Source: Burkholderiales bacterium LSUCC0115
GTDB lineage: Bacteria; Pseudomonadota; Gammaproteobacteria; Burkholderiales; Burkholderiaceae_A
Reading direction: 5' to 3'
Assembly: GCA_009646425.1 (NCBI GenBank)
Contig: WJBW01000003.1
Location: forward strand, 62,001-126,000
DNA: 64,000 nucleotides
This document shows, piece after piece, positions 46,596 to 57,029 of this stretch; position 1 is the first letter of the stretch, and every line of letters starts with the position of its first letter. A program made the translations under genes and the position numbers. Below the pieces are notes generated by a model. The model was not told the DNA's origin and did not search any database. It worked only from the letters and a program-made list of their open reading frames with translations.

Positions 46596-48071
46596 ATGGC
46601 GTGGGAAGTAGTCATTGGTCTGGAAACACACGTTCAGCTCCAGACGCGTTCAAAGATTTTTTCACCCGCCTCCACCGACTTTGGTGCAGCCCCTAACACC
46701 CAAGCCCACATGGTGGACTTGGCTTTGCCAGGCGTACTGCCTGTCATGAACCGGGCGGCGGTAGAGGCCGCCATTCGCTTTGGTCTGTCGGTTGGTGCGA
46801 CCATCGCGCCCCGATCGGTTTTTGCGCGCAAGAATTATTTCTACCCTGACCTGCCCAAGGGTTATCAGATCAGCCAGTTCGAGATCCCCGTGGTCCAGGG
46901 TGGCCATGTCGACATTGTCCTGCCCGATGGCAGCTGCCGGCAGATTGAATTGACCCGGGCCCACCTGGAAGAAGACGCGGGCAAATCCATCCATGAGGGA
47001 CTCGAGGGCCTGCCCACTGGAAAGTCCGGCATTGACCTGAACCGTGCGGGAACACCGCTGCTGGAGATCGTGACCGAGCCCGTCATGCGTTCGGCTGCTG
47101 AGGCGGTGGCCTATGCCAAGGCACTGCACACCCTGGTGACCTGGATTGGGATTTGCGATGGCAACCTGCAAGAGGGGTCTTTCCGGGTCGATGCCAACGT
47201 CTCGGTGCGCCCGCAAGGTCAGACCAGTTTTGGCACCCGCTGCGAGATCAAAAACCTCAATTCGTTTCGGTTTCTGGAGAAGGCCATTCAGGTTGAGGCG
47301 GCCCGTCAGGTCGCCCTGATTGAAGATGGTGGCCAGGTGGTTCAAGAGACCCGACTGTTTGATCCCGACCGAGAAGAGACGCGGGCCATGCGCAGCAAGG
47401 AAGATGCGCAGGACTATCGATATTTTCCAGACCCCGACCTGCCGCCCCTGGTGATCGATTCGGACTGGGTGACCACCGTTAAAACCAGCATGCCGGCCCT
47501 GCCTCAAGAGCTTCGGGCCGACCTGCGAGACCGGTATGGCTTGTCGGACTATGACGCCGCCACGGTGACCCAGAGTAAGGCAGCAGCCGATTATTTTCTG
47601 GCCGGCCTGTCAGCCTTTGGCGCGCAGGGCGCGACCAGTCAGCAGGCCAAGCTTCTGGCCAACTGGGTCATGGGCGAGCTGGCCAGCCATCTGAACCGTG
47701 AGGACTTGGCCATTGAGGCCTCGCCCGTCTCGGCCCAGCAGCTCGCCGGCCTGGTCTGCCGAATCGAGGATGGCACCCTGTCTAACAAGATTGCCCGGGA
47801 GGTCTTTGCGTCGCTCTGGCAAGGGGAGGGCCAGACCGCTGACCAGATCATTTCAGCCAAGGGCCTGGAACAGATTCAGGACACCGGTCTGATCGATGGC
47901 CTGGTGGCCGAGGTGATCGCAGCCAACCCCAAGATGGTGGAGGAGTTTATGTCTGGCAAGGACAAGGCCTTGAACGCCATGGTCGGCCAGGTCATGAAGA
48001 AGTCCGCTGGCAAGGCCAACCCTCAGACGGTGACCGATCTTTTGAGAAAAGCCCTCAACCGGCCTGACTAG
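46596..48071 (+). CDS. gatB: Asp/Glu-tRNA amidotransferase subunit B
   Basis: The 491-residue subunit that binds the misacylated tRNA, activates it with ATP and receives ammonia from GatA. Family features are [20 protein letters not shown] at the N-terminus, [42 protein letters not shown], and the C-terminal YqeY-like helical tail (about 335-491) ending [14 protein letters not shown]. The ATG at 46596 has GAAGGAG upstream; a longer frame reaches back into gatA but is not real. The 3' end overlaps the AmpG-like gene by 17 nt on the opposite strand. Confidence 0.97.
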   Translation: MAWEVVIGLETHVQLQTRSKIFSPASTDFGAAPNTQAHMVDLALPGVLPVMNRAAVEAAIRFGLSVGATIAPRSVFARKNYFYPDLPKGYQISQFEIPVVQGGHVDIVLPDGSCRQIELTRAHLEEDAGKSIHEGLEGLPTGKSGIDLNRAGTPLLEIVTEPVMRSAAEAVAYAKALHTLVTWIGICDGNLQEGSFRVDANVSVRPQGQTSFGTRCEIKNLNSFRFLEKAIQVEAARQVALIEDGGQVVQETRLFDPDREETRAMRSKEDAQDYRYFPDPDLPPLVIDSDWVTTVKTSMPALPQELRADLRDRYGLSDYDAATVTQSKAAADYFLAGLSAFGAQGATSQQAKLLANWVMGELASHLNREDLAIEASPVSAQQLAGLVCRIEDGTLSNKIAREVFASLWQGEGQTADQIISAKGLEQIQDTGLIDGLVAEVIAANPKMVEEFMSGKDKALNAMVGQVMKKSAGKANPQTVTDLLRKALNRPD

Positions 48072-49350
48072 ACCCTCGGGCCTCGGCCCGCTCGATCACA
48101 GGCCTGAGCCAGATGAGCAGGGCCAGGCCTGGCAGGCTGGCCACAAACGTTCCCAGGAAAAAGGGGGCCCAGCCCCATTCGCTGGCAGCATGACCCGCTG
48201 CAGGCCCCACCCAGACGCGCCCCACCGAGGCCAAGGCCGAGAGCAGGGCGAACTGGGTTGCGGTGTAGCGAACGTCACACAACGCCATGAGCAGAGCCAC
48301 AAAGGCAGCGGTGCCCATGCCCCCGGCCAGGTTCTCGGCCAGGATGACAGTGGTCATGGCCATGAGCCCAGGCTGAATACTCGCCAGCCACCAAAAGCCC
48401 AGGTTGGTCAGGGCTTGCATCACGCCAAACACCATCAGGCAACGCCACAGGCCCAGCCGTGTCATCAACCAGCCACCGGCCAAGCCACCGACCAGAGTGG
48501 CCAGTAGGCCGACTCCCTTGTTCACCGCCCCGACCTCTGCCGGACTGAATCCCGCACCACGAATCAGAAAGGCGGTCGACAGACTGCCGGCAAAGGCGTC
48601 TCCCAGCTTGTAGAGCACGATGCCGGCCAGCAGCCACCAGGCCCAGTGACTCGAGAAGAAGGCTTTAAAGGGCTCTACCACGGCCGCCTTGATCGATTTG
48701 GGCGGGCGGACCTCGGTGGGCTCGGGTGCAAAGAGCGCTGCAATCGCCAGGATGACGCAGAGTCCGGCCATGACCTGATAACTGCCTGAAAAGCCCAGGT
48801 AGAGATCTGCCAGCATCAGCGCCAGGCCGCCGGAGACCAGCATGGCCAGTCGATAGCCGATCACAGACCAGGCGGCCCCAAGCCCCCGCTGAGAGGGCGA
48901 CAAAGACTCCGCTCGCCAGGCATCAAAGACAATGTCAAAACTCGCCGACATCACCACCAGTGCAAAGGCCAAGGCAGCCAGACGTCCCAGTCCGGCCTGG
49001 GCCACATCGAGCGTCCACGACATGCCCAACAAGATGGCTGCCATGGCGAGCAAGAGTCCCACCATCCAGCCTTTGCGTCGCCCGCCCCATTTGCCCCCAA
49101 GGGTGAAGCGGTCGAGCAAGGGGGCCCAGGCGAACTTGTAGGTGTAGGGCAGACCCAGCATGGTGAGCCAGCCCAGTGTTTTGAGATCCAATCCCTCGAC
49201 GGTCAGCCAGGCCTGGAGGGTGCCCGAGGACAAGGCCAACGGCAGCCCGCTGGCAAAGCCCAGCACCAGTGTCATGATCAGCAGCCCCTGGTTTGGACGT
49301 TGATTCGAGGCCAGCTGCTCCTGTGGCGATGGCGGTGAAGGATTCGTCAT
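48055..49350 (-). CDS. AmpG-like muropeptide permease (MFS)
   Basis: A 431-residue major facilitator protein with about twelve helices. The N-terminal half carries [20 protein letters not shown] and [16 protein letters not shown], both characteristic of AmpG, which imports anhydro-muropeptides for cell-wall recycling. The second half has [16 protein letters not shown]. The ATG at 49350 ([12 protein letters not shown]) is chosen; the frame runs upstream for 87 codons into the divergent protease gene without family support. It is convergent with gatB and overlaps it by 17 nt. Substrate assignment rests on family resemblance. Confidence 0.85.
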   Translation of the reverse strand: MTNPSPPSPQEQLASNQRPNQGLLIMTLVLGFASGLPLALSSGTLQAWLTVEGLDLKTLGWLTMLGLPYTYKFAWAPLLDRFTLGGKWGGRRKGWMVGLLLAMAAILLGMSWTLDVAQAGLGRLAALAFALVVMSASFDIVFDAWRAESLSPSQRGLGAAWSVIGYRLAMLVSGGLALMLADLYLGFSGSYQVMAGLCVILAIAALFAPEPTEVRPPKSIKAAVVEPFKAFFSSHWAWWLLAGIVLYKLGDAFAGSLSTAFLIRGAGFSPAEVGAVNKGVGLLATLVGGLAGGWLMTRLGLWRCLMVFGVMQALTNLGFWWLASIQPGLMAMTTVILAENLAGGMGTAAFVALLMALCDVRYTATQFALLSALASVGRVWVGPAAGHAASEWGWAPFFLGTFVASLPGLALLIWLRPVIERAEARGSSQAG

Positions 49351-49417
49351 CGAACGGAGCGACTGCGGGAGTGAGGGTGTCTGGAGCGGACCATGGGCTT
49401 GAGGTATTGTCCTCGAT

Positions 49418-50290
49418 ATGACTGGCCTACGGTTTTTTCCAATTGTCTTGTCAGGGCTCTTGGCGCTGACCCTGTCGGCCTGTGCAACGCACTCTCCCAC
49501 ACTTGCGGGGCCTGGTGACGGCGTGGTGGTCGTCGAGGGCTCTGAGATTCGCAAGCTCGTTCCCGCTCGCCAACTGGAGCAGTCAGCTGCGCGACAGTTC
49601 GAGGCCCTCAAGAAACAGGCCGGCCAGAAAAAGGCCCTCCTGCCCGCGGATGACCCTCAGGTCAGACGCCTTCAGAAGATTGCCGCCGATCTCAAGCCAT
49701 ACGCGCAGTCTTGGAACCCGGATGCCGGCCGATGGCAGTGGGAGGTGATTGTCTTAAAGAGCGACCAGATCAATGCCTTTTGCATGCCGGGCGGCAAGAT
49801 TGCCTTTTACACAGGGATTCTCGATAAGCTCAAGCTCACCGACCATGAGGTGGCGGTGGTCATGGGACACGAGATGGCACATGCGCTGCGCGAGCACGCC
49901 CGCGATCGCATGGCCAAGAACCAACTCACCGACCTGGGGGCCACCATCTTGTCGAATGTCCTGGGTTTTGGCGACGCCGGCCGACAGGCCCTGGGCTACG
50001 GCACTCAGCTGCTGACGCTCAAGTTTTCGAGGGATGACGAGACCGAGGCGGACCTGGTGGGCATGGACATTGCTGCCCGTGCGGGCTATGACCCAAGGGC
50101 TGGCATCAGCCTCTGGCGAAAGATGCAGGCGGCCAGCAAGAACGCTCCCCCGGAGTGGTTCTCTACCCACCCTGCGGGGAGCACCCGGATTGATGAGATC
50201 TCTCGAAACCTGCCTCGGGTCTTACCGCTCTATGCCAAGGCCATTGGGGTGACCATGCAGACCCTGCCGCCTGACCCCAGTCGCCAATAG
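49418..50290 (+). CDS. M48-family metalloprotease lipoprotein (LoiP/YcaL-like)
   Basis: A 290-residue peptidase. A signal sequence with lipobox LSAC puts the lipidated Cys at about residue 22. The zinc motif VMGHEMAHALREHARDR is near residue 150 and the third ligand in DETEADLVGMDIAARAG near 208. A late conserved FSTHPAGSTRIDEISRNLP follows. As a lipoprotein it should act in the periplasm, probably in outer-membrane protein quality control as reported for LoiP and related proteins. It is divergent from the AmpG-like gene and convergent with xthA. Confidence 0.9.
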   Translation: MTGLRFFPIVLSGLLALTLSACATHSPTLAGPGDGVVVVEGSEIRKLVPARQLEQSAARQFEALKKQAGQKKALLPADDPQVRRLQKIAADLKPYAQSWNPDAGRWQWEVIVLKSDQINAFCMPGGKIAFYTGILDKLKLTDHEVAVVMGHEMAHALREHARDRMAKNQLTDLGATILSNVLGFGDAGRQALGYGTQLLTLKFSRDDETEADLVGMDIAARAGYDPRAGISLWRKMQAASKNAPPEWFSTHPAGSTRIDEISRNLPRVLPLYAKAIGVTMQTLPPDPSRQ

Positions 50291-50311
50291 AACTCGCCGG
50301 GGCGATGCAGG

Positions 50312-51139
50312 TTAGAGGGCGTAATCGATGATCAAAGGCGCGTGGTCGGAGAAGCGACTGGCCTTGTGAATCTGAGCGGACTGGGCACAAGCGGCCAGTC
50401 CGGGGGTGGCAATCTGGTAGTCAATCCGCCAGCCCACATTCTTGGCCCAGGCCTGGCCTCGGTTCGACCACCAGGTGTACCCCTCCTCGGTGGCATTTGG
50501 ATGGAGTTGCCGATAGACATCAACCCAGCCCAGCTCACTTAACATCCTACCAAACCAGGCCCGCTCCTCCGGCAGGAAGCCGGAGTTTTTCAGATTGCCT
50601 CTCCAGTTCTTCAGGTCTTTTTCCGTGTGGGCAATGTTCCAGTCACCGCAGATCACAAACTCACGGCCAGTCTGCTGATGCTCCTGCATCCAGGCCTGGA
50701 GCACGGGATAGAAGACATCCAGAAATCGAAACTTGGAGGCCTGACGTTCGTCAGATGCCGAACCAGAGGGGGCATAGAGACTGACGACTGACAGGGGCTT
50801 CACACCGGCCCCCCATTGGTCTGCTTCAAAGTCGGCTCGCAGGATCCTGCCTTCAAGATCAAATTCAGAGACCCCGATACCAGCTTTGACCTCTGCGGGT
50901 GCTTGATGCGAAAAAACGGCGACACCGCTATAGCCCTTTTTCTCGGCCCAGTGTATGTGAGCAAACAGGTCGCCCCGGGCGCTACCGTTGATTCGCGTGT
51001 GTGCCTCGGTCAGGTCGGGGCCTTGGGCCTTGAGCTCTTGCACGCAGACCAGGTCGGCAGACTGATCGGCCAGCCAGTCAAAGACGCCCTTGTTGGCGGC
51101 GGAACGGATGCCATTGGCATTTAAGCTGATGATTCGCAT
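50312..51139 (-). CDS. xthA: Exodeoxyribonuclease III / AP endonuclease
   Basis: A 275-residue exonuclease III-family enzyme that cuts at abasic sites and trims 3' ends. Metal and catalytic residues are in SLNANGIRSAANKG, VCVQELKAQ, FVICGDWNIAHTEKDLKNW, WWSNRGQAWAKNVGWRIDYQ and FSDHAPLIIDY. The ATG at 51139 begins MRIISLNANG; a longer frame extends across the pyrE start and is rejected. It is divergent from pyrE with only 20 nt between start codons. It is a DNA-repair enzyme with no partner nearby. Confidence 0.95.
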   Translation of the reverse strand: MRIISLNANGIRSAANKGVFDWLADQSADLVCVQELKAQGPDLTEAHTRINGSARGDLFAHIHWAEKKGYSGVAVFSHQAPAEVKAGIGVSEFDLEGRILRADFEADQWGAGVKPLSVVSLYAPSGSASDERQASKFRFLDVFYPVLQAWMQEHQQTGREFVICGDWNIAHTEKDLKNWRGNLKNSGFLPEERAWFGRMLSELGWVDVYRQLHPNATEEGYTWWSNRGQAWAKNVGWRIDYQIATPGLAACAQSAQIHKASRFSDHAPLIIDYAL

Positions 51140-51159
51140 GGCGTATATTGTGGACCACC

Positions 51160-51846
51160 ATGACCAGCCAGCCCACTTCTTTCCAGCGTGATTTTCTTGA
51201 GTTCGCCATTGCGAGCGGCGTTCTGACATTTGGCAGCTTCAAAACCAAGGCGGGCCGCCAATCCCCATACTTTTTTAATGCAGGCCTGTTCTATCGCGGC
51301 GGCCTGCTGGGTCGGCTAGCCGACTTCTATGCCCAGGCTCTGTTGGCGGCCCAAGCAAAGGGTCAGTTGCAGGCAGACCTGTTGTTTGGCCCAGCCTACA
51401 AGGGTATTACCTTGGCCAGCGCAACAGCGGTCGCCATGGCAGCCCGGGGCCATGACATTGACTTTGCCTACAACCGCAAAGAAGCCAAAGACCATGGCGA
51501 GGGCGGCCTTCTGGTCGGCGCGCCCATGAAGGGCCGGGTGGTGATTGTGGATGACGTGATCTCGGCGGGCACCTCTGTCCGAGAGTCGGTTGAGATCATT
51601 CGGGCCAATGGCGCCACGCCTGTTGGTGTCTTGATTGCACTGGATCGAATGGAAAAAGGCGGCACTGCTGACCATCCCACCCAGAACTCCGCCACCCAAG
51701 AAGTCCAGGCCCGATACGGCATGCCAGTGGTCTCGATTGCCAACTTGGCTGACCTGTTGAGTCTGCTGGAGCAGACCAGTGATCAGAGCCTGACGACCTA
51801 TCGTCAGGCGGTAGCGGATTATCGAGCTCGCTGGGGCGTTATTTAA
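51160..51846 (+). CDS. pyrE: Orotate phosphoribosyltransferase
   Basis: A 228-residue type I phosphoribosyltransferase joining orotate to PRPP in pyrimidine synthesis. Markers are SGRQSPYFFNAGLF-like KAGRQSPYFFNAGLFYRGG, GPAYKGITLASA, the flexible loop YNRKEAKDHGEGG, and the PRPP motif VVIVDDVISAGTSVRES near residue 130. The ATG at 51160 is chosen over an upstream TTG. The last 8 nt overlap the end of the convergent universal stress gene. Confidence 0.96.
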   Translation: MTSQPTSFQRDFLEFAIASGVLTFGSFKTKAGRQSPYFFNAGLFYRGGLLGRLADFYAQALLAAQAKGQLQADLLFGPAYKGITLASATAVAMAARGHDIDFAYNRKEAKDHGEGGLLVGAPMKGRVVIVDDVISAGTSVRESVEIIRANGATPVGVLIALDRMEKGGTADHPTQNSATQEVQARYGMPVVSIANLADLLSLLEQTSDQSLTTYRQAVADYRARWGVI

Positions 51847-52264
51847 CGATCAGCACCGGAACTGGTGAGGTCTCGGCCAGGCGACCCGCCACCGAACCCA
51901 GTAACAGATCGACCAGTGAGCCGCGGCCTTTGCCACCGACCACCATCAGGTCGACCTTCTGGTCTTTGATGAATTTGAGCAGCTCGGGAACGATCTCGCC
52001 GTGTGCCTTGACCACTGCAGCGCTGAGACCAGCTTCGGCCACCCGCGCCTTTGCGCTGGCCAACTCCTTGTCAGCGATCTCGTCCATATAGGCTTCGACG
52101 AGCTTCTGATCGATGCCTCGGGCCACCGGAGAAACAAGAGCATTGAGATGGACGTTGACCAGGCTGAGCGAAGGCGTGGTCTTGAGGTCCTTGGCCATGC
52201 CAATGGCCCGGTCGAGTGCTTTTAGAGCGTGGTCAGAGCCGTCAATGGCGATGGCAATGTGCAT
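51839..52264 (-). CDS. Universal stress protein, UspA family
   Basis: A 141-residue single-domain Usp. The ATP-binding pattern G-x2-G-x9-G-(S/T) is seen in GGKGRGSLVDLLLGSVAGR near the C-terminus, and the N-terminus HIAIAIDGSDHALKALDRA is typical. These small proteins bind ATP and appear in stress and stationary responses; the specific role is unknown. It lies between convergent pyrE (8-nt overlap) and glmS (47 nt away, same strand). Confidence 0.9.
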   Translation of the reverse strand: MHIAIAIDGSDHALKALDRAIGMAKDLKTTPSLSLVNVHLNALVSPVARGIDQKLVEAYMDEIADKELASAKARVAEAGLSAAVVKAHGEIVPELLKFIKDQKVDLMVVGGKGRGSLVDLLLGSVAGRLAETSPVPVLIVK

Positions 52265-52311
52265 GGGAGTCCCTCAAGAAAAAATGTCGATGCCCCATCT
52301 TATGGGAGATT

Positions 52312-54189
52312 TCACTCGACTGTGACGCTCTTGGCCAGATTGCGTGGCTTGTCGACGTCGTTACCTCGCGCCAAGGCCACGTGATAGGCCAGCAGCTGAA
52401 GCGGCACCACATGCAAGATTGGGGAGAGCAGTCCTGCATGGTCACCCAGCGCGATCACATGGACACCGTCTCCGGCCGTGAAATCTGTCCCCTGGTCGGC
52501 AATGACGTAGAGCTCGCCGCCTCGGGCTCGAACCTCTTCTAGGTTGCTGCGCAATTTCTCCAGCAACTGGTCGTTGGGTGCGACAGCCACCACGGGCATG
52601 TCCGCATCGACCAGTGCCAGCGGCCCATGCTTGAGCTCGCCAGCCGCATAGGCCTCCGCATGGATGTAACTGATCTCTTTGAGCTTGAGCGCGCCCTCCA
52701 GGGCGATGGGGTAATGAATGCCCCGTCCCAGAAAGAGCGCATGCGATTTGTTGACGAAGCGTTTGGCCCAGTCGGCAAAGGCGGGCTCGGCAGCCAGGAC
52801 CGCGGTCAGTGCAGCAGGCAAATGGCGAAGCGCGTTTAAATGGGCCTGCTCCTCCGCTTGGCTCAGCCGTTGTCGGGTCTTGGCCAATGTCAGGCTGAGC
52901 AGAAAGAGAGCGGCCAACTGGGTGGTAAAGGCCTTGGTCGAGGCCACCCCGATCTCTGGACCTGCGCGCGTGAGAAAGCGAAGCGTAGACGCCCTGATCA
53001 AGGAGGACTCTGGCACATTGCAAATGGCCAGCGTCTGATTCAGACCCTGGGATTTGGCATGCTCCAGGGCTGCGAGGGTATCGGCGGTTTCACCGGACTG
53101 AGAGATCGTGATGACCAGCGTCTTGGGCAGGGGCACACTCTTCCGGTAGCGGTATTCACTAGCAATCTCCACGGTGCAGGGAATCTCTGCAACCGACTCC
53201 AACCAATACCGAGCCACCAGACCCGCATGAAAGCTGGTTCCACAGGCCAGAATCAACACATGCTCAGTCTGTTCAAAAACAGATGCAGCGCCGTGACCGA
53301 ATAGACCAGCCGACAGGCTGCTGGCACCGACCACCATTTCCAGGGTGTTGGCGAGCGCACCGGGCTGCTCGGCCATTTCCTTTTGCATGTAATGCGCATA
53401 AGGCCCGAGTGCGACATCGTCTGATGACAGGCTGGTGCGACTGACTGTCCTTTGAACCGGCTGACCAGAGCGGTCGACCAGTGTCTGCCGGATGACTGCG
53501 CCGGGGGTCTCCCGCTCCAAGAGGACCAGATCCCCATCCTCGAGATAAATCAGGTCTTGGGTCTGGCTCACCAGGGCGGAGGCATCGGAAGCCAGGAAAA
53601 CATCACTCGGCTTTTGTCCAACGCCCAGAATCAGAGGCGCACCGAGTCGAGTGGCGACCAGGCTTTGAGGGTCTTGGCTGCTGATGGCGGCGATGGCGTA
53701 GGCGCCTTGAAGCTGGCCCTGCACCTTTTGAAGGGCTTCTAACAGGCTGTTGGTTTGAAGCCTGGTCTGGTGAAGCAGATGGGCCACCACCTCCGTGTCC
53801 GTCTGCGAGCAGAAGACATAACCAGCCTGCTTGAGCGACTGCCGAAGGCTGGCATGGTTCTCGATGATGCCATTGTGGACCAGGCAGATCTCCAGCCCCT
53901 GCCCCATCGACAAATGCGGGTGGGCGTTGTCCTCGGTCACAGCCCCATGAGTAGCCCAGCGGGTATGGGCGATGCCCAGATTGGCGTGGCAATCCTTAAC
54001 CTGTTTGGCGAGCTCGGCCACTCGTCCCACCGCCCTGAATCGCTTGACCTGCCCTGCTGATGGGGACTTGGCCGGTGCCATGACGGCCAATCCCGCGGAG
54101 TCATAGCCTCGGTATTCCAGTCGACGAAGTCCGTCGACCAAGAAGGGCGTGATGTCCTGATCGGCCAGGGCCGCAACAATGCCGCACAT
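52312..54189 (-). CDS. glmS: Glutamine-fructose-6-phosphate aminotransferase
   Basis: A 625-residue enzyme making glucosamine-6-phosphate for peptidoglycan and LPS. The N-terminal glutaminase domain has nucleophile Cys2 (MCGIV), RGYDSAG and AHTRWATHG. The isomerase half has two SIS modules: [31 protein letters not shown], and [20 protein letters not shown]. The C-terminus ends [12 protein letters not shown] with the catalytic Lys. It follows glmU by 24 nt. No glmS ribozyme-like or GlmY/GlmZ-type leader can be recognised in the short gap. Confidence 0.97.
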   Translation of the reverse strand: MCGIVAALADQDITPFLVDGLRRLEYRGYDSAGLAVMAPAKSPSAGQVKRFRAVGRVAELAKQVKDCHANLGIAHTRWATHGAVTEDNAHPHLSMGQGLEICLVHNGIIENHASLRQSLKQAGYVFCSQTDTEVVAHLLHQTRLQTNSLLEALQKVQGQLQGAYAIAAISSQDPQSLVATRLGAPLILGVGQKPSDVFLASDASALVSQTQDLIYLEDGDLVLLERETPGAVIRQTLVDRSGQPVQRTVSRTSLSSDDVALGPYAHYMQKEMAEQPGALANTLEMVVGASSLSAGLFGHGAASVFEQTEHVLILACGTSFHAGLVARYWLESVAEIPCTVEIASEYRYRKSVPLPKTLVITISQSGETADTLAALEHAKSQGLNQTLAICNVPESSLIRASTLRFLTRAGPEIGVASTKAFTTQLAALFLLSLTLAKTRQRLSQAEEQAHLNALRHLPAALTAVLAAEPAFADWAKRFVNKSHALFLGRGIHYPIALEGALKLKEISYIHAEAYAAGELKHGPLALVDADMPVVAVAPNDQLLEKLRSNLEEVRARGGELYVIADQGTDFTAGDGVHVIALGDHAGLLSPILHVVPLQLLAYHVALARGNDVDKPRNLAKSVTVE

Positions 54190-54213
54190 GTGGAAGGTCT
54201 GTGATCTGAAGGG

Positions 54214-55590
54214 TTAGTGGGACTGTTTCTTGGGCCGCTTCCAGCGCGCCACCGAAGTTTGGCGGGTTCGAGAGAGTGTCAACTGATGGGCGGGGGCGTC
54301 GGCGGTGAGGGTCGTTCCCGCGCCCAGCGTCGCACCCTCATGCACCACCACTGGCGCCACCAATTGGGTGTCGGACCCAATAAAGACATCATCCTCGATG
54401 ACCGTGCGGTGTTTCTCGGCGCCGTCGTAGTTACAGGTGATGGTGCCGGCTCCAACGTTCACGCGCGCGCCGATTTGGGCATCGCCCAGGTAAGACAGAT
54501 GGTTGGCCTTGCTGTAGGGGCCTAGTCGTGTGTTCTTGAGTTCTGTGAAGTTGCCCACGTGGCTGCCTTCGGCCAACACACTGCCCGGACGAATACGGGC
54601 AAACGGTCCGATGGTGGCCCGGGGTCCAACCGAGCAGTCTTCTAGGTGGCTCATGGCCTCGATACGGGCCCCAGCCTCGATGCGTACATTTTTCAGGACC
54701 ACATTGGGCCCGATCTGAACGTGGTCACCGAGTTCCACCTGTCCCTCAAAGACACAGCCCACGTCGATCCGAACCTCGGATCCGGCCGTGAGGCGGCCGC
54801 GGATGTCGATCCGGTTAGGGTCCGCCACTTGAACGCCGGCCGCCATGAGCTCGGATGCTAGCCTGCGTTGATAGAGACGCTCGACCTCTGCCCGCTGCTC
54901 CTGGCTGTTGACCCCTTGCACCAGGTCTGACTCGATGTCGGCGCTGACCACGGCAACCCCGTCACGGGCAGCCAGGCCCAGCAGATCGGTCAGGTAGTAC
55001 TCGCCTTGGGCGTTGTCATTCTTGAGCTGGCCCACCCAGCGATGAAGCTGGGCCGTTGGAACGGCCATGATCCCGGTGTTGACCTCTTGAATATGACGCT
55101 GCTCATCTGAGGCGTCTTTTTCTTCTACGCAGCCAACAATGGCCTGCTGGGCATTGCGAAGAATGCGTCCGTAACCGGTGGGATTGTTGAGCCGGGTCGT
55201 CAAGACCGCAATGCCATTGTGCTGCTCGCTACAGGCCACCAGGGTCTTGAGCGCATGAGGCGGGATCAGTGGCACGTCACCATAGAGAATCAGCGTGGTG
55301 GCCGCTGCCCCAAGACTGGGCAAGGCACAGGCCACTGCATGGCCGGTGCCATGGGCGGGACTCTGAAGCACCAGGCTCATCTCGTGGTCAGCCCCGTAAT
55401 GCAGGCCCAACGCCGTTTGAACTTGATGGGCCTCGTGGCCAATGACACAGCTGATTTGCTTGGCCTGAAGAGTCTTGGCCGCATCAATCACATGAAACAG
55501 CATGGGCAGACCGCCCACGGGCTGCAACACTTTGGGCAGCGCAGATCGCATGCGCGTGCCTTTGCCAGCGGCTAGGATGACAACATTCAT
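54214..55590 (-). CDS. glmU: Bifunctional N-acetyltransferase/UDP-GlcNAc pyrophosphorylase
   Basis: A 458-residue enzyme performing the last two steps to UDP-N-acetylglucosamine. The N-terminal uridyltransferase domain (1-230) starts VVILAAGKGTRMRSALPKVL and has LYGDVPLI. The C-terminal left-handed beta-helix (about 250-440) has hexapeptide repeats and the acetyltransferase residues in TELKNTRLGPYSKANHLSYL and GTITCNYDGAEKHRT. It works with GlmS, encoded 24 nt downstream. Its start overlaps the stop of the symporter gene (ATGA). Confidence 0.97.
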   Translation of the reverse strand: MNVVILAAGKGTRMRSALPKVLQPVGGLPMLFHVIDAAKTLQAKQISCVIGHEAHQVQTALGLHYGADHEMSLVLQSPAHGTGHAVACALPSLGAAATTLILYGDVPLIPPHALKTLVACSEQHNGIAVLTTRLNNPTGYGRILRNAQQAIVGCVEEKDASDEQRHIQEVNTGIMAVPTAQLHRWVGQLKNDNAQGEYYLTDLLGLAARDGVAVVSADIESDLVQGVNSQEQRAEVERLYQRRLASELMAAGVQVADPNRIDIRGRLTAGSEVRIDVGCVFEGQVELGDHVQIGPNVVLKNVRIEAGARIEAMSHLEDCSVGPRATIGPFARIRPGSVLAEGSHVGNFTELKNTRLGPYSKANHLSYLGDAQIGARVNVGAGTITCNYDGAEKHRTVIEDDVFIGSDTQLVAPVVVHEGATLGAGTTLTADAPAHQLTLSRTRQTSVARWKRPKKQSH

Positions 55591-57026
55591 GCGTGCATGC
55601 TACCAATCCCTCGAGCATGTGACCGATGGGGGTTGGGCGAGACCCAGGAACCCACCAGCATGCCGACCAGACTGGAGGCCAAGCCGACCAACTGTGGCTC
55701 GACCAGCAGCTCCGCACCAGAGACTTCCAGCATGAGCCAGGTCGACAGCCCAAAGAAGACAGCCAAGGCGGCGCCGAGATTGCTGGCCCGCGACCAGAAC
55801 AGACCAGCGGCCAGTGGCACAAACGCACCGGCCAGCGTGATTCGGTAGGCATTCTCAACCATGCCGTGAATGCTCTCATCGGTGAGCGTGGCGTAGGCGG
55901 TCACCATGATGGCAAAGACAAAGACGGTGATTCGGGTGGTAAGTAGGAGCTTTCTGTCGCTCATGTGGGGCACGGCCCCTTTGACCACGTTCTCGGCAAA
56001 GGTGACTGCGGGAGCGAGCAGCGTCCCGGAGGCCGTGCTCATGATCACCGAGAGCAAGGCGCCAAAGAACACTACCTGAACCCAGAAAGGCATGTAGCTG
56101 GCTACCAGTGTTGGCAGAACCAGCTGCGAGTCACTCTTCATGAGTTCTGCGGTCATCTTGGGATCGATCATGCTGGCGGCATAGGCCAAGAAGAGCGGAA
56201 CCGCTGCAAAGAAGAAATACGACACACCGCCCAGTGTGGTCGCCCAGACTGCAATCGTTTCGTTCTTGGAGGAGTTCACCCGCTGGAAGACGTCTTGCTG
56301 CGGAATGGAGCCCAAGGCCATGGTCAGCAGGGCAGCCACCCAGCCCAGCATGTCCAGTGCATCCAGGCTGGGCAGCCAGTCGAACTTACCCTCTGCTGAT
56401 GCCTTGGCGATCACAGCGGGAACGCCGCCTGCCATCTCACCAGCCATGCTCGCTACAATCAGCAGACCAATCACGATCACAATCATCTGAATAAAGGTGG
56501 TGGCGGCCACCGACCACATGCCACCAAACAAGGTGTAGAGCAGCACAACAGAGGCTCCGATGACCATGCCCAGGTTCATCGAAATCAGGTCTTGCGACAA
56601 GACGTTGAAGACCAGGCCCAGGGCCGTGATCTGGGCTGACACCCAGCCCAGATAGGACACCATGATGCAGATGGAGATGACCAGCTCAGTCTGGCGGTTG
56701 TAACGAATGCGGAAAAAGTCCCCCAGCGTGATGAGCTTCATCCGGTAGAGCGGCAAGGCAAAGACCAGCCCAAACAAGATCAAACAGATGGAGGCCCCCA
56801 AGGGGTCGGAGATCAGGCCGCGAAAGCCCTCTTCTAGAAAAGTGGCTGAAATCCCGAGTACGGTCTCGGCGCCAAACCAGGTGGCAAACACCATGGCCAG
56901 CACCACAGGCATGGGCAGGTTGCGGCCAGCTGTGATGTAGTCACTGGCCGTGTGAACCTGGCGCGCAGCGACCAGACCGATTGCAATGGAGACAAAAAGA
57001 TAAAGACCCACCAAGGCCAGTAGCAT
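55587..57026 (-). CDS. Sodium:solute symporter (SSS family)
   Basis: A 479-residue transporter with about thirteen predicted helices. SSS markers include TASDYITAGRNLPMPV at the first loop, ATWFGAETVLGIS, GGMWSVAATTFIQMIVIVIG, and the helix VIMSTASGTLLAPAVTFAENV. The substrate is not deducible; PutP-, PanF- or acetate-type transporters share this fold. It starts 3 nt after ubiB and overlaps glmU by 4 nt, so it is part of a long co-transcribed run rather than a transport operon. Confidence 0.88.
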   Translation of the reverse strand: MLLALVGLYLFVSIAIGLVAARQVHTASDYITAGRNLPMPVVLAMVFATWFGAETVLGISATFLEEGFRGLISDPLGASICLILFGLVFALPLYRMKLITLGDFFRIRYNRQTELVISICIMVSYLGWVSAQITALGLVFNVLSQDLISMNLGMVIGASVVLLYTLFGGMWSVAATTFIQMIVIVIGLLIVASMAGEMAGGVPAVIAKASAEGKFDWLPSLDALDMLGWVAALLTMALGSIPQQDVFQRVNSSKNETIAVWATTLGGVSYFFFAAVPLFLAYAASMIDPKMTAELMKSDSQLVLPTLVASYMPFWVQVVFFGALLSVIMSTASGTLLAPAVTFAENVVKGAVPHMSDRKLLLTTRITVFVFAIMVTAYATLTDESIHGMVENAYRITLAGAFVPLAAGLFWSRASNLGAALAVFFGLSTWLMLEVSGAELLVEPQLVGLASSLVGMLVGSWVSPNPHRSHARGIGSMHA

Positions 57027-57029
57027 GAT

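Noticed and set aside
49351-49611. N-terminal extension of the AmpG-like protein
   Set aside because: It runs antisense through the M48 lipoprotein gene and lacks family similarity; the ATG at 49350 is the better start.
52276-52308. Possible terminator after glmS (CCCAT-CTT-ATGGG with a nearby T-run on the minus strand)
   Set aside because: The stem is only five pairs and the T-run is separated from it by several bases, so it does not meet the usual form.
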